Positions 38,214 through 46,549 of a stretch of 64,000 nt of DNA are shown here, piece by piece. The translations under genes and the position numbers were made by a program. The DNA lies in contig CAVPHU010000011.1 in the NCBI GenBank assembly GCA_963704815.1, positions 62,001 to 126,000 of the forward strand, read 5' to 3'. Source of the DNA: DATKWD01 sp963704815 (GTDB lineage: Bacteria > Actinomycetota > Acidimicrobiia > Acidimicrobiales > Salinilacustritrichaceae). The notes beneath the pieces are model-generated. The model saw nothing but the letters and a program-made list of their open reading frames with translations. It had not been told where the DNA came from and did not search any database. Positions within the stretch are counted from its first letter, which is position 1; every line of letters starts with the position of its first letter.

Positions 38214-39698
38214 TCAGGCCAGATTGTCGACGAACTTCTCGAGCTGACGGAGATTCCTGCACTCGAACACCCCGTCGCAATACGTTCCGTAGTCGGTGAG
38301 GATCGAATCGCCGGTGTCCCAGTAGCTGCGCGGTTCGGGGTTGAGCCAGTAGACGTGCCGGGCCCGGTGCTGGATCTCCTTGATCACCCACGACTGCGAC
38401 GCGTGGTAGTTGTTCCGGGCGTCGCCCAGGATCATCACGGTGGTCTTGGGGCCGACGTCCTTGCCATAGGTCTGCCAGAAGACCTCGAAGGCATGTCCGT
38501 AGTCGGAGTGGCCGTCGACCCACACCACGTCGGCCTCGGTGTTGACCCGATGGACCGCCTCGGCCACATCGTCGACGCCTTCGAACAACCGGGTGACCTC
38601 GTCGATGCCGTCGATGAACACGAACGAGCGGACCTTGGAGAACTGGCTGCGGATGGCGTAGACGAGATGCAGGGTGAAGCGGGCGAAGCTCGCCACCGAA
38701 CCCGAGATGTCGGCGATCACCATGATCTCGGGCTTCGAGGGGCGGGGGTAGCGGAACTTGAGTTCGGCCGGCACGCCGCCGTAGCTGAGCGAGTGACGCA
38801 TGGTGCTGCGGAAGTCGAGCGGTCCCTTGCGACCATGCCGGCGCTTGCGAGCCAGGCGGACCGCGAGACGCCGCGTGAGCGGGTAGATGGCCTTGCGGAG
38901 GTTCGCCATCTCCTCGCGGCTCGCATGCATGAAGTCGACGTCCTCGGGCAACGGCTTGCGCAGCGTGCGGGCCATGGCCTCGACTCCGCGATCGGCGACG
39001 AGGGCGCGCCGGATCTCGGCTTCGATCTCACGCTTGAGCTGGTCGACGCGAGACTCGAACTCGTCCTGCTCGAGCCGTTCCTCGAGCGGGGTGAGTGGCT
39101 CGGGTGCCTGTTCTCGGGCACCATCCATCAGGTTCTCGAGCACGGCATCGAGATCGAGGTTCCGGAGGGTGCGGTAGAGGTAGTAGGTGCCGCCCACCGG
39201 GCGACCGGGCTCCATGCCCGCATAGCGCCGCACCGACTGGCGGGCGACGGCCCGCATCAGGGCCTCATCACCCTGCTGGAGCGCCTTGTAGAGCATCTCG
39301 GCGATCTCTTCGGGCGTCATGTCGCCGCCGCCCTGGCCGGCCTGCTGACCCTGTTGCTGTTGGAGCTGTTCGAGGTCGAGGTCCTCGAGCAGCTGCTCGA
39401 AGTCCACCTCGGCGTCGGCATCGAGCGAGTAGTGGCTGCCGCGGTGCGAGAAGTAGACCTCGAACACCGTCTCGAACGCCCGCCAGTGGGCGTGGTTCTT
39501 GACCAACGTGGCGGCGAGGGCGTACTTGAAGGCGTCGCGGTCCTCCAGCGGGATGTGCTTGACCGCCTCCATGGCGTCGAGGTTCTCGGTCAGGCTGACC
39601 GGCAGCCCGGCCTCTCGCAGCTCCTGCATGAACCCCGCGAGGAGCTCGGTGATCGCGATGCCGGCACCGATGGGCGCCGTCGCGTCGATGTCAGTCAC
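38214..39698 (-). CDS. VWA domain protein of the CoxE family
   Basis: 494-residue cytoplasmic protein with a C-terminal von Willebrand A domain bearing a MIDAS metal site (MVIADISGSVASFARF; DxSxS), followed by FVFIDGIDEVTRLFEG and TTVMILGDARNNYHASQSWV. The N-terminal half is helical, with a Gln/Gly-rich spacer (QLQQQQGQQAGQGGGDMTPE) and basic segments. CoxE-like VWA proteins act with MoxR AAA+ ATPases as chaperones that insert metals or cofactors into enzymes. Here the MoxR gene lies directly upstream and overlaps by eight bases. No carbon monoxide dehydrogenase or other obvious client is adjacent, so the target is unknown. Confidence 0.87.
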   Translation of the reverse strand: MTDIDATAPIGAGIAITELLAGFMQELREAGLPVSLTENLDAMEAVKHIPLEDRDAFKYALAATLVKNHAHWRAFETVFEVYFSHRGSHYSLDADAEVDFEQLLEDLDLEQLQQQQGQQAGQGGGDMTPEEIAEMLYKALQQGDEALMRAVARQSVRRYAGMEPGRPVGGTYYLYRTLRNLDLDAVLENLMDGAREQAPEPLTPLEERLEQDEFESRVDQLKREIEAEIRRALVADRGVEAMARTLRKPLPEDVDFMHASREEMANLRKAIYPLTRRLAVRLARKRRHGRKGPLDFRSTMRHSLSYGGVPAELKFRYPRPSKPEIMVIADISGSVASFARFTLHLVYAIRSQFSKVRSFVFIDGIDEVTRLFEGVDDVAEAVHRVNTEADVVWVDGHSDYGHAFEVFWQTYGKDVGPKTTVMILGDARNNYHASQSWVIKEIQHRARHVYWLNPEPRSYWDTGDSILTDYGTYCDGVFECRNLRQLEKFVDNLA

Positions 39699-40671
39699 GT
39701 TCCCATCCGTTCCCCGGCCACGGAGGCCGCAACTGGACGCTCCTCCGCTGGCGCTCCGTCACTCGCATCCGACGGGCAGCCCAGCATCTCACGCGCTCGG
39801 TGAGGTCGTCGTCGGAGGCGAACTCCTTCTTCGCCTTCTCGACGTCGCTGTGGTACTTGAGCAGGATGTTCGCCGTGTTGATGGCGGTGTCGGCGTCGAC
39901 CTTCTCGATGCCGAGCAGCAACAGCGTGCGGGCCCAGTCGAGCGTCTCGGAGACCGACGGGGCCTTCTTGAGCTCGAGCTGACGGATCGAGCGAACGATG
40001 CGGGCGACCTGGTCGGCGAGGCTCTCGGTGATGTCGGGAACCTTGGTGAGCACGATCTCCTTCTCACGCTCGAGCTCTGGGTAGTCGACGTGCAGGTAGA
40101 GGCAGCGACGCTTGAGCGCCTCGCTCAGCTCGCGGGTGTTGTTCGAGGTCAGGAACACGAGCGGAATCTGCTTCGCGGGAATCGTGCCCAGCTCGGGGAT
40201 CGACACCGTGTAGTCGGAGAGGATCTCGAGCAGCAGGGCCTCGGTCTCGAGTTCGACCCGGTCGACCTCGTCGATCAGCAGCACCACCGGCTCTTCGGCC
40301 CGGATGGCTTCGAGCAGCGGGCGGGTGAGCAGGAACTCGTCGGAGAAGATGTCGTCTTCGAGCTCGCTCCAGTCGGACGACTCGCCCTCGGCCTGGATGC
40401 GCAGCAACTGCTTCTTGTAGTTCCACTCGTAGAGGGCCTTGCTCTCGTCGAGGCCCTCGTAGCACTGGAGGCGGATGAGCTTGGCACCGGCGATCTCGGC
40501 GACCGACTTGGCGAGCTGGGTCTTGCCGGTGCCGGCCGGCCCCTCGACGAGGACCGGCTTCTGGAGGCGGTCGGCCAGGTAGACGACCCCGGCGATTCCC
40601 TCGTCGGCCAGGTATTCGACCTTCTTCAGGTTCTCTCGAACTTCCTCGACCGACTCGAAGCGATGCGCCAT
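39691..40671 (-). CDS. MoxR-family AAA+ ATPase
   Basis: 326 residues, partner of the VWA protein. Walker A is LVEGPAGTGKTQLAKSVAEI (residues ~40-59), Walker B is VVLLIDEVDRVELE (~127-140), sensor 1 is VFLTSNNTRELSEALKRR, and the arginine-finger region is RRCLYLHVDYPELERE. The C-terminal ~28 residues (after ERVRCWAARR) are Arg/Pro-rich and unlike MoxR; they are read through an intergenic-type repeat at 39709-39782, so the original stop may have been displaced. The stop overlaps the VWA start. Upstream is the divergent HNH gene. Confidence 0.88.
   Translation of the reverse strand: MAHRFESVEEVRENLKKVEYLADEGIAGVVYLADRLQKPVLVEGPAGTGKTQLAKSVAEIAGAKLIRLQCYEGLDESKALYEWNYKKQLLRIQAEGESSDWSELEDDIFSDEFLLTRPLLEAIRAEEPVVLLIDEVDRVELETEALLLEILSDYTVSIPELGTIPAKQIPLVFLTSNNTRELSEALKRRCLYLHVDYPELEREKEIVLTKVPDITESLADQVARIVRSIRQLELKKAPSVSETLDWARTLLLLGIEKVDADTAINTANILLKYHSDVEKAKKEFASDDDLTERVRCWAARRMRVTERQRRSVQLRPPWPGNGWERD
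39709..39782. repeat. Diverged dispersed-repeat copy inside the 3' end of the MoxR gene
   Basis: On the minus strand it reads GACGGAGCGCCAGCGGAGGA followed by GCGTCCAGTTGCGGCCTCCG. This resembles the unit of the 56.0-kb array (GACGGAGGCGCCAGCCGGAG), with gaps. The distal part (39709-39730) matches 35921-35942 in 21 of 22 bases. Confidence 0.6.
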
Positions 40672-40882
40672 CCAGCGAGGCTACCTGTGCGCTTGACCGC
40701 ACGGTCAAGACGAATGCGCGGCCGAACCGGCGACCTGGGACCTCGATCAGGTCGACACGGTCGTCATGGAAGCCGCGGCGTGAGGCTCACGTGTGGCGGC
40801 CAGAGCAGCCGGCGTTCGACGTCGAAGAACCTCTCGTGGCCCCTCAGCACCCAGAGAACGCAAGGATTTCCTGGATTTCCTC

Positions 40883-40911
40883 TTGTGTGATCGAACATGT
40901 GTTCGTACACT
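40883..40911 (+). promoter_or_regulatory. SOS (LexA) box within the promoter of the HNH gene
   Basis: TCGAACATGTGTTCGT (40891-40906) matches the actinobacterial LexA box TCGAAC-N4-GTTCGA at 11 of 12 fixed positions. It lies between a -35-like TTGTGT (40883-40888) and a -10-like TACACT (40906-40911) spaced 17 bases. The ATG follows six bases after the -10, giving a leaderless message. LexA repression and DNA-damage induction are inferred. Confidence 0.8.
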
Positions 40912-40917
40912 GGCGGA

Positions 40918-42283
40918 ATGCTGATCGGCGACACCGAGGAGTTCGTGCAGGGCCTTCGCGCCCTCCGCGAGCTCGACGTGTCGGCGCTCGTGTTCGAGAC
41001 CGTCGGGTCGTCGGCGCTGCATCAGGCGCACGCCGACATCGACCAACTCATCCGCCGACTGACCGCCGCCAAGGTGACCATGGCCGGCGTCCTCGAGCAG
41101 CGGCGCACGAGCCCACCATCTCGACCGCCAGCGAGCTCGCCCTCGGACGGCCCCGCTTCGCCGACGCCTCCTCCCGCGCCGCCCGACACCAAGGCGGCGC
41201 GGCGCGATGCCCGCATCGGACGAGCGTTGGCCGACCTGCCACACACCAAAGCGGCGTTCGAACGTGGCGACCTCACCGTCGAGCAGGTCAACGCGCTGGT
41301 GCGCCTGGCCGCCGAGCCCCGCCTTCGCGACGCGCTGCGCCGTGACGAACTCGGCCTCGTCGACGCCATCACTGCGTCCGGGCCCGACCGCACCGGTGAT
41401 GTCATCCGCGACTGGCGGAGTCGACAAGGCCGCGATCAGGCGATGCGCGACGCCAAGGCGCGCCACCGCGCTCGATCGGTCCGCACGTGGCGCGACGACG
41501 ACGGCTTCCAGCACCTCCACTTCCGCGCAGCGGACGGCATGGGAGCCGAGACCATGGCCTGGTTCCGCGAGCTTCTCGAAGCCGACTGGACCCGCAAGAC
41601 CACCCGTGGGCAGGAGGCTCCGATCGACGAGCGGACCCGCGACCAGCGAGCCGCCGACGTCTTCGCCGATGCGCTGGCGACCGCTGTGTCGAGCCGCGCT
41701 CCGACGGCCAAGCGCGCCCCGGCCGCGCAACGCGCTGCTGGTTCGGGTCGACCACGCTGACCTCGTGAGCCAGTTGGGCGGCACCGACCTTGCCCACGAC
41801 GACCCACTCAACGCAGCCGACATCCGCCAGATGTGCTGCGACGCCGGGATCGCCCGCATCGTCACCAAGGGTGCGTCGGTGGTGCTCGACAAGGGCCGTG
41901 AAGCACGCCTCGCCACCCCGCAACAACGCCAAGCCCTCGCTGCGATCCACGACACCTGCGCCGAACCCGGCTGCCGCACACCCTTCTGGGCCTGCCAGAT
42001 CCATCACCTCGACGAGTTCGTCGCCGAGAACGGCGAGACCAACCTCGATGACCTGGTCCCGTTGTGTCCGGTCAGCCACCGACGATGTCACCACGACGGG
42101 CACGCCATCGAACGCGGCGACCGGCCGGGTGAGCTGATCTGGGTCACCCCTGACGGTGCCCGCTACCCCATCGCACACCGCACTGCCCAGCGAGCACCCA
42201 CCTCCCCCGCTCCCACCCCGAACCCGGCCCCGTCGACCGCCTGCCCGGGTCGTGGCGACGGACAACTCGGCTTGGCCGTCTGA
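40918..42283 (+). pseudogene. DUF222/HNH endonuclease (13E12-type), three frameshifts as sequenced
   Basis: The product is a DUF222 protein with a C-terminal HNH nuclease. From ATG 40918 the N-terminal helices read in one frame; from about 41101 to 41185 a second frame has nearly all G/C third positions (EPTISTASELALGRPRFADA); the first frame then returns (DARIGRALADLPHTKAAFER); near 41715-41730 it shifts again into NALLVRVDHADLVSQLGGTD and the HNH part. The nuclease motif is CAEPGCRTPFWACQIHHLDE with LVPLCPVSHRRCHHDGH, so its zinc cysteines and His residues are intact. Restored length would be about 455 residues. The SOS box upstream matches known LexA control of 13E12 genes in mycobacteria. 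Sequencing indels or true decay are both possible. Confidence 0.78.
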
Positions 42284-42352
42284 GCCCCGTCCCACGTCCG
42301 CGGGCCGTCCTCGGCGTCCTGGCCGGCCGTTGCCGCGTAGAGTCGGCCGTCC

Positions 42353-43177
42353 ATGGCCGACCGCGACGCAGGAATCGATCTCGGACACGGCACCATCTAC
42401 GAGTGGACGGCGTCGCGACGGCCCTTCGTCCATCCGTTGAAGACCAAGCGCGGGCACGTGCTGAGCCGCAACGCCCCGGACGACCACCCGTGGCATCACG
42501 GCCTGTGGTTCACCATCAAGTTCGTCAACGGCGACAACTTCTGGGAGGAGTACGACACCTACGGGGTGCTCCGCCACCGAGCCGAGCCTTCGGTCGGCCT
42601 CGACGGAGCCGTCACCGGCGAGATCGAGTGGATCGCACCCGATCGCGAGACGGTGGTCATCGACGAACGCCGGACGTGGCACACGACACCGATCGACGAC
42701 ACCACCTACGCCGTCGACTTCTCGACGACGCTGGCTCCGCTCGTCGACGTGACGCTGGACCGCACGCCGTTCACCACCTGGGGTGGCTACGGCGGGCTGG
42801 CGCTGCGAGGCCCCGCCGACTGGCACGACACGCGGCTGCTCACCGCCGACGGGCTGACCCACGACCGGGTGCTCGGCGACCCGTTTCGGTGGTGTTCGCT
42901 CGGTGGTCCGGTGGCCGAGACCGGCGACGACGCATCGGTCACGATCTTCGATCACCCCAAGAACCCGAACCACCCGACGCCCTGGTACGCCTCGACCCGG
43001 GCCGACACCTACGGCGACGAGGGCTGGTCGAACTTCTTCAACGCCGCGTTCCTCTTCGACGGACCCATCGAGATCGGTGCCGACGAAGCCGTGCACTTCT
43101 CCTATCGAGTCCTGGTCAGCGACCGCATGGGTGAACGGGCGTGGCTCGAAGAGCAGTACGACCGATGGACCGATTGA
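42353..43177 (+). CDS. PmoA-like family protein (DUF6807)
   Basis: 274-residue protein starting at ATG 42353. The family-typical segment is RGHVLSRNAPDDHPWHHGLW (residues ~37-56), followed by FTIKFVNGDNFWEE. Later parts are LALRGPADWHDTRLL and VTIFDHPKNPNHPTPWYAS, near the C-terminus. Despite the name, these are not methane monooxygenase subunits; they occur with carbohydrate-active enzymes and have a beta-sandwich look. Its stop overlaps the start of the toroid-glycosyltransferase gene by about 13 bases, so the two are one transcription unit, supporting a sugar-related role. Function unproven. Confidence 0.75.
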   Translation: MADRDAGIDLGHGTIYEWTASRRPFVHPLKTKRGHVLSRNAPDDHPWHHGLWFTIKFVNGDNFWEEYDTYGVLRHRAEPSVGLDGAVTGEIEWIAPDRETVVIDERRTWHTTPIDDTTYAVDFSTTLAPLVDVTLDRTPFTTWGGYGGLALRGPADWHDTRLLTADGLTHDRVLGDPFRWCSLGGPVAETGDDASVTIFDHPKNPNHPTPWYASTRADTYGDEGWSNFFNAAFLFDGPIEIGADEAVHFSYRVLVSDRMGERAWLEEQYDRWTD

Positions 43178-45810
43178 ACACACGAACGCTCGGGAACCGG
43201 CTCGTCGAGTTCGCCGTCGACCGAACCGAGCGGCTGCTTGCAGGACCGTTCCGAAGCTGGAACCTCCCCAAGGTGTGGGGCGGGCATCCCGTCGGTGCCG
43301 ACGTCGCCGCCGACCTGGCGTTCACCATCTCGCACCTGAGGGCAGCCGGTGTCACCGAGATCGGCGCGGCGCCCATCGACGGCGCGCTCCAGATCGTGCT
43401 CCGGCAGGTCGACGGGCCCGACACCCACAGCTTCTTCTCGTATCGCATCGCCGAGACCCTGCTCGCTCACGGCCGGTTCGACGACAACCACCTGCTCGCC
43501 GGGTGGACCGCTGCGGAGAAGCGGAACCTGCGGGACGCCTGCGACTCGACCAGCTTCATCGACCTGCTCGGCGAAGGGCTCCCCCGCAACTACCACGCAG
43601 TGCTCGCCCGCTGTGAGTTGGGTCGATCGGACCTGGGCCTCATCGACGGTGACGGTGAGCACCTGGCCGACCTCATCGAAGGCACCCGATCGATGCTGGC
43701 CGAGAACCCACTGGGGTTCCTCGACGACTCGCTGACCCGCTTCGGCCGGTACGACATCTACACCGCCGACGTGCACCTGTTCTGCGAGCCGCTGGCCGAG
43801 CGCCTCGGCGACGGCTGGCAGCAGGGGATGCAACAAGCGCTCGACCTCGTTCGCCGCACGGCGTCGCCGGACGGTTCGGCCGTGGGTTGGGGCCGCAGCA
43901 CCGGAGCGCTGGCGGTCTGCCTCACCGCCGAACTGGCTGCGCTGGCCGTCGGCCGGGGCATGACCGACGAACCGGGCGCCTGGCTCGCACTCGCAGGCGC
44001 GGCGACCGACGCCTTGAGCGGCTGGTTCGACGACGACGGCGTCATCACCGCCCACGTCGACCGATCGACCTACTACTACCGGGGGCCCGAGCGGCGACTC
44101 CAGATGAGCGTCGACTGCCTCGGCAAGATCGCCGAAGCCGGGCGACGTCTCCAGGACGCCGAGCCGACGGAGGCCATCGCCCTCGATGAGGCGCTCGAAC
44201 CGCGGGACGACTGGGTGCCATTCGACGACCGGAACGCCGGCGCCTGGATCGTCCGCACCCCGGAGGTGGCCTTCACGTTCCCGGTCACCGGGTCGACGGT
44301 GAACGACTACCTGCCGGCCCCCCATCAGCCGACGCGCCTCGAGGTGGCCGTCCAGGATCCGCTTCCCGGTGGCACCCCCACGATCTGGGCCGGCGACAAG
44401 CAGCACGTCGGCGGTGGTCTGCCCGACCGCCTCGACCACACCGATCACGCGCTGCACCTTTCCCGAACCGGCTTTCCCCGCGTCGCGAAGTTCGAGGAGG
44501 ACGGCAAGGACGACCTTCCCGGGACCCGCAGCGTCACCTGGTCGGTGGAGGGCCGATCCCTGATCGCCCACGAGCAGTTGCAGTTCGACGAGGCACCCGA
44601 CCTCCTGGCCTGGCAGTGGGCCGAGGCGGCCGATGCCCCGATGTCGATGACGGTGACCTCCGACACCCCCCACCGGATCGACACCGTCGAGGTGTCCGGG
44701 CTCAAGGAGTGGCGGAGCTTCTGGGGCTCGCTTCCCCGACTGCACCAGGTGAGCTTCGAGCCCGACACCACGGTCGAGGCGACGATTCGGCTCACCACCA
44801 GGCTCCGGGTGGGCTCGACCGCGCACGGCCACCACTACCACCGGGCCATCTACCGCGAGCTCCGCGACGACATCGACGACCGGCCCTCGCCGTGGCAGCC
44901 GCTCGGCGCCGACGACCCGGCCGCCGCGGCGTCGCTCGACCTGTTCCACATGCACTGGCCGGAATGGGTCGCGTTCGACGACCTCGATGGCCACGACCAG
45001 ATCATCGCCACCCTTCGAGCCGCAGGCGTGCCGATCGTGTGGACCCAACACAACCTGACGCCGCACAGCAAGGAGCCCGACAAGTTCACCGAGGTCTACG
45101 CCCGGTGGGCCGCGGCAGCCGACGGCGTCATCCACCACACCGAGTGGGGGCTGCACGTGGTGCAGGCCGCCTACGCCTTCGGCGACGACGCTCAGCACCG
45201 GGTGATCCCCCACGGCCACTGGGGCCGCGACGCCGACCGGGTGGCCCAGGTCAGCCGGGCCGACGCCGAGGCCGAGTTCGGCCTCGACCCCTGCGCCGTT
45301 CGCTTCGGCATCGTGGGCGCACCTCGAGCCGAGAAGCTCACCCAGGAGTTCATGGACGGCTTCGCACGATCAACGAGTCGAGACGTCCAACTCGTGGTGT
45401 GGTCGTTGGACGACGAGACCGTGCCCGACGACCCCCGCATCGTCGGGCACCGCTACGTCGGTTCGGATCGGGCCACCTACGACCGGCGCCTCCGCGCATG
45501 CGACGTCCTCGTCCTGCCGTTCGCCGACGGCATGCTGGCGACCGGAACAGCCGGTGATGCCATCGCCCATGGCATGGCCGTGATGAGCAGCGACTGGGGC
45601 TTCCTCACCGAGACCTTCGGCGAGGCGGCGATCCCCTGTCCGCTCGACCCGGCGGACATCGCCGACGCCGTCGACGCCGTGACCACGACCGATGTCGAAC
45701 GATCGGCTGCGGCGGTCGCTGCGCTCCGGCCCGCCTTCGACTGGGGTCCGATCGCCGCCGCGACCCTCGAGTTGTTCGATGCGCTCGACCGCCCACCGCG
45801 ACGCTTGTGA
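43165..45810 (+). CDS. Large fusion: (alpha/alpha)-toroid-like domain plus glycosyltransferase
   Basis: 881 residues from ATG 43165 (a GTG at 43141 is possible). Residues ~1-400 are helical with a heparinase/alginate-lyase or DUF2264-like look (GFLDDSLTRFGRYDIYTADV, WGRSTGALAVCLTAELAALA, STYYYRGPERRLQMSVDCLG). Residues ~400-580 look beta-rich. From about 593 the protein becomes a GT-B glycosyltransferase: LFHMHWPEWVAFDDLDGHD, VPIVWTQHNLTPHSKEPDKF, VIPHGHWG, and CDVLVLPFADGMLATGTAGD near the C-terminus. The combination of a possible polysaccharide-cleaving domain with a sugar-transferring one is unusual. No signal peptide is visible, so it is likely cytoplasmic. The toroid assignment is by appearance only. 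Confidence 0.65.
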   Translation: MDRLNTRTLGNRLVEFAVDRTERLLAGPFRSWNLPKVWGGHPVGADVAADLAFTISHLRAAGVTEIGAAPIDGALQIVLRQVDGPDTHSFFSYRIAETLLAHGRFDDNHLLAGWTAAEKRNLRDACDSTSFIDLLGEGLPRNYHAVLARCELGRSDLGLIDGDGEHLADLIEGTRSMLAENPLGFLDDSLTRFGRYDIYTADVHLFCEPLAERLGDGWQQGMQQALDLVRRTASPDGSAVGWGRSTGALAVCLTAELAALAVGRGMTDEPGAWLALAGAATDALSGWFDDDGVITAHVDRSTYYYRGPERRLQMSVDCLGKIAEAGRRLQDAEPTEAIALDEALEPRDDWVPFDDRNAGAWIVRTPEVAFTFPVTGSTVNDYLPAPHQPTRLEVAVQDPLPGGTPTIWAGDKQHVGGGLPDRLDHTDHALHLSRTGFPRVAKFEEDGKDDLPGTRSVTWSVEGRSLIAHEQLQFDEAPDLLAWQWAEAADAPMSMTVTSDTPHRIDTVEVSGLKEWRSFWGSLPRLHQVSFEPDTTVEATIRLTTRLRVGSTAHGHHYHRAIYRELRDDIDDRPSPWQPLGADDPAAAASLDLFHMHWPEWVAFDDLDGHDQIIATLRAAGVPIVWTQHNLTPHSKEPDKFTEVYARWAAAADGVIHHTEWGLHVVQAAYAFGDDAQHRVIPHGHWGRDADRVAQVSRADAEAEFGLDPCAVRFGIVGAPRAEKLTQEFMDGFARSTSRDVQLVVWSLDDETVPDDPRIVGHRYVGSDRATYDRRLRACDVLVLPFADGMLATGTAGDAIAHGMAVMSSDWGFLTETFGEAAIPCPLDPADIADAVDAVTTTDVERSAAAVAALRPAFDWGPIAAATLELFDALDRPPRRL

Positions 45811-45855
45811 GTCGTGAACGGACCGGCGAAGCGGAGCGGCTCGTATCCTGACGCG

Positions 45856-46542
45856 GTGCCCGACTTCACCCAACCGTCCGCGATCCGCGATGCCTACGCC
45901 GGATCACGCGCCCGGCTGATCGAGATGGTGCGGGCCGACGACGGGGACCGCTGGAAGATCGCTGCACCCGCATGCCCGGGCTGGACGGCCCACGACGTGC
46001 TCGCCCACTTGGCGGCCAACACCACCGACGCGCTGGCCGGTCGGCTGAGCGGGCCGCCGTCGGAGGAGATGACCGCAGTGCAGGTCGCCGATCGACGGGA
46101 TGTGCCGACCGCCGAGGTCGCCGACGAGTGGGAGGCGAACTCGGCGATCGACGACGTCATCATCGACATGGGCATGGCCGTGTTCCGCATCGCCATGGAC
46201 GCCATCACCCACGAAGGAGACATCCGCGGGGCATTGGTCGAGAGCCGCCCGCCCCCCGATGCGGTCGCGTTCCACCATCACTTCGGAGCCGAGGGGTTCT
46301 CGTCGAGGGTGACCGAGCAGGGGCTTCCCGCCGTCGAGATCATCTCCGACGGCGAGACCACCATCGCGGGAACCGGCGAACCCGCCATCACCCTGCGGGC
46401 CGGCCGCTACGACCTCGGTCGGGCCTACCTCGGTCGCCGCTCGGCGTCGCAGATCCGTGAGTTCAGCTGGTCAGGCGACCCCTCGCCGTACCTCTCGATC
46501 TTCGCCGCCTTCGACCTGGCCGCCGCTCCGGTGGTGGACTGA
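45856..46542 (+). CDS. Maleylpyruvate isomerase / mycothiol-dependent enzyme family protein (DinB-like)
   Basis: 228 residues from GTG 45856. The N-terminal four-helix region carries the MDMPI_N pattern CPGWTAHDVLAHLAANTTDA, with its metal-binding His in DVLAHL and a second His in AITHEGDIRGAL. The TIGR03083 group of actinomycetes has this organisation. Family members use mycothiol or have unknown thiol-dependent chemistry; the substrate cannot be read. It begins 45 bases after the glycosyltransferase and ends just before the AAA+ gene. Confidence 0.8.
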   Translation: MPDFTQPSAIRDAYAGSRARLIEMVRADDGDRWKIAAPACPGWTAHDVLAHLAANTTDALAGRLSGPPSEEMTAVQVADRRDVPTAEVADEWEANSAIDDVIIDMGMAVFRIAMDAITHEGDIRGALVESRPPPDAVAFHHHFGAEGFSSRVTEQGLPAVEIISDGETTIAGTGEPAITLRAGRYDLGRAYLGRRSASQIREFSWSGDPSPYLSIFAAFDLAAAPVVD

Positions 46543-46549
46543 ACCTCAC

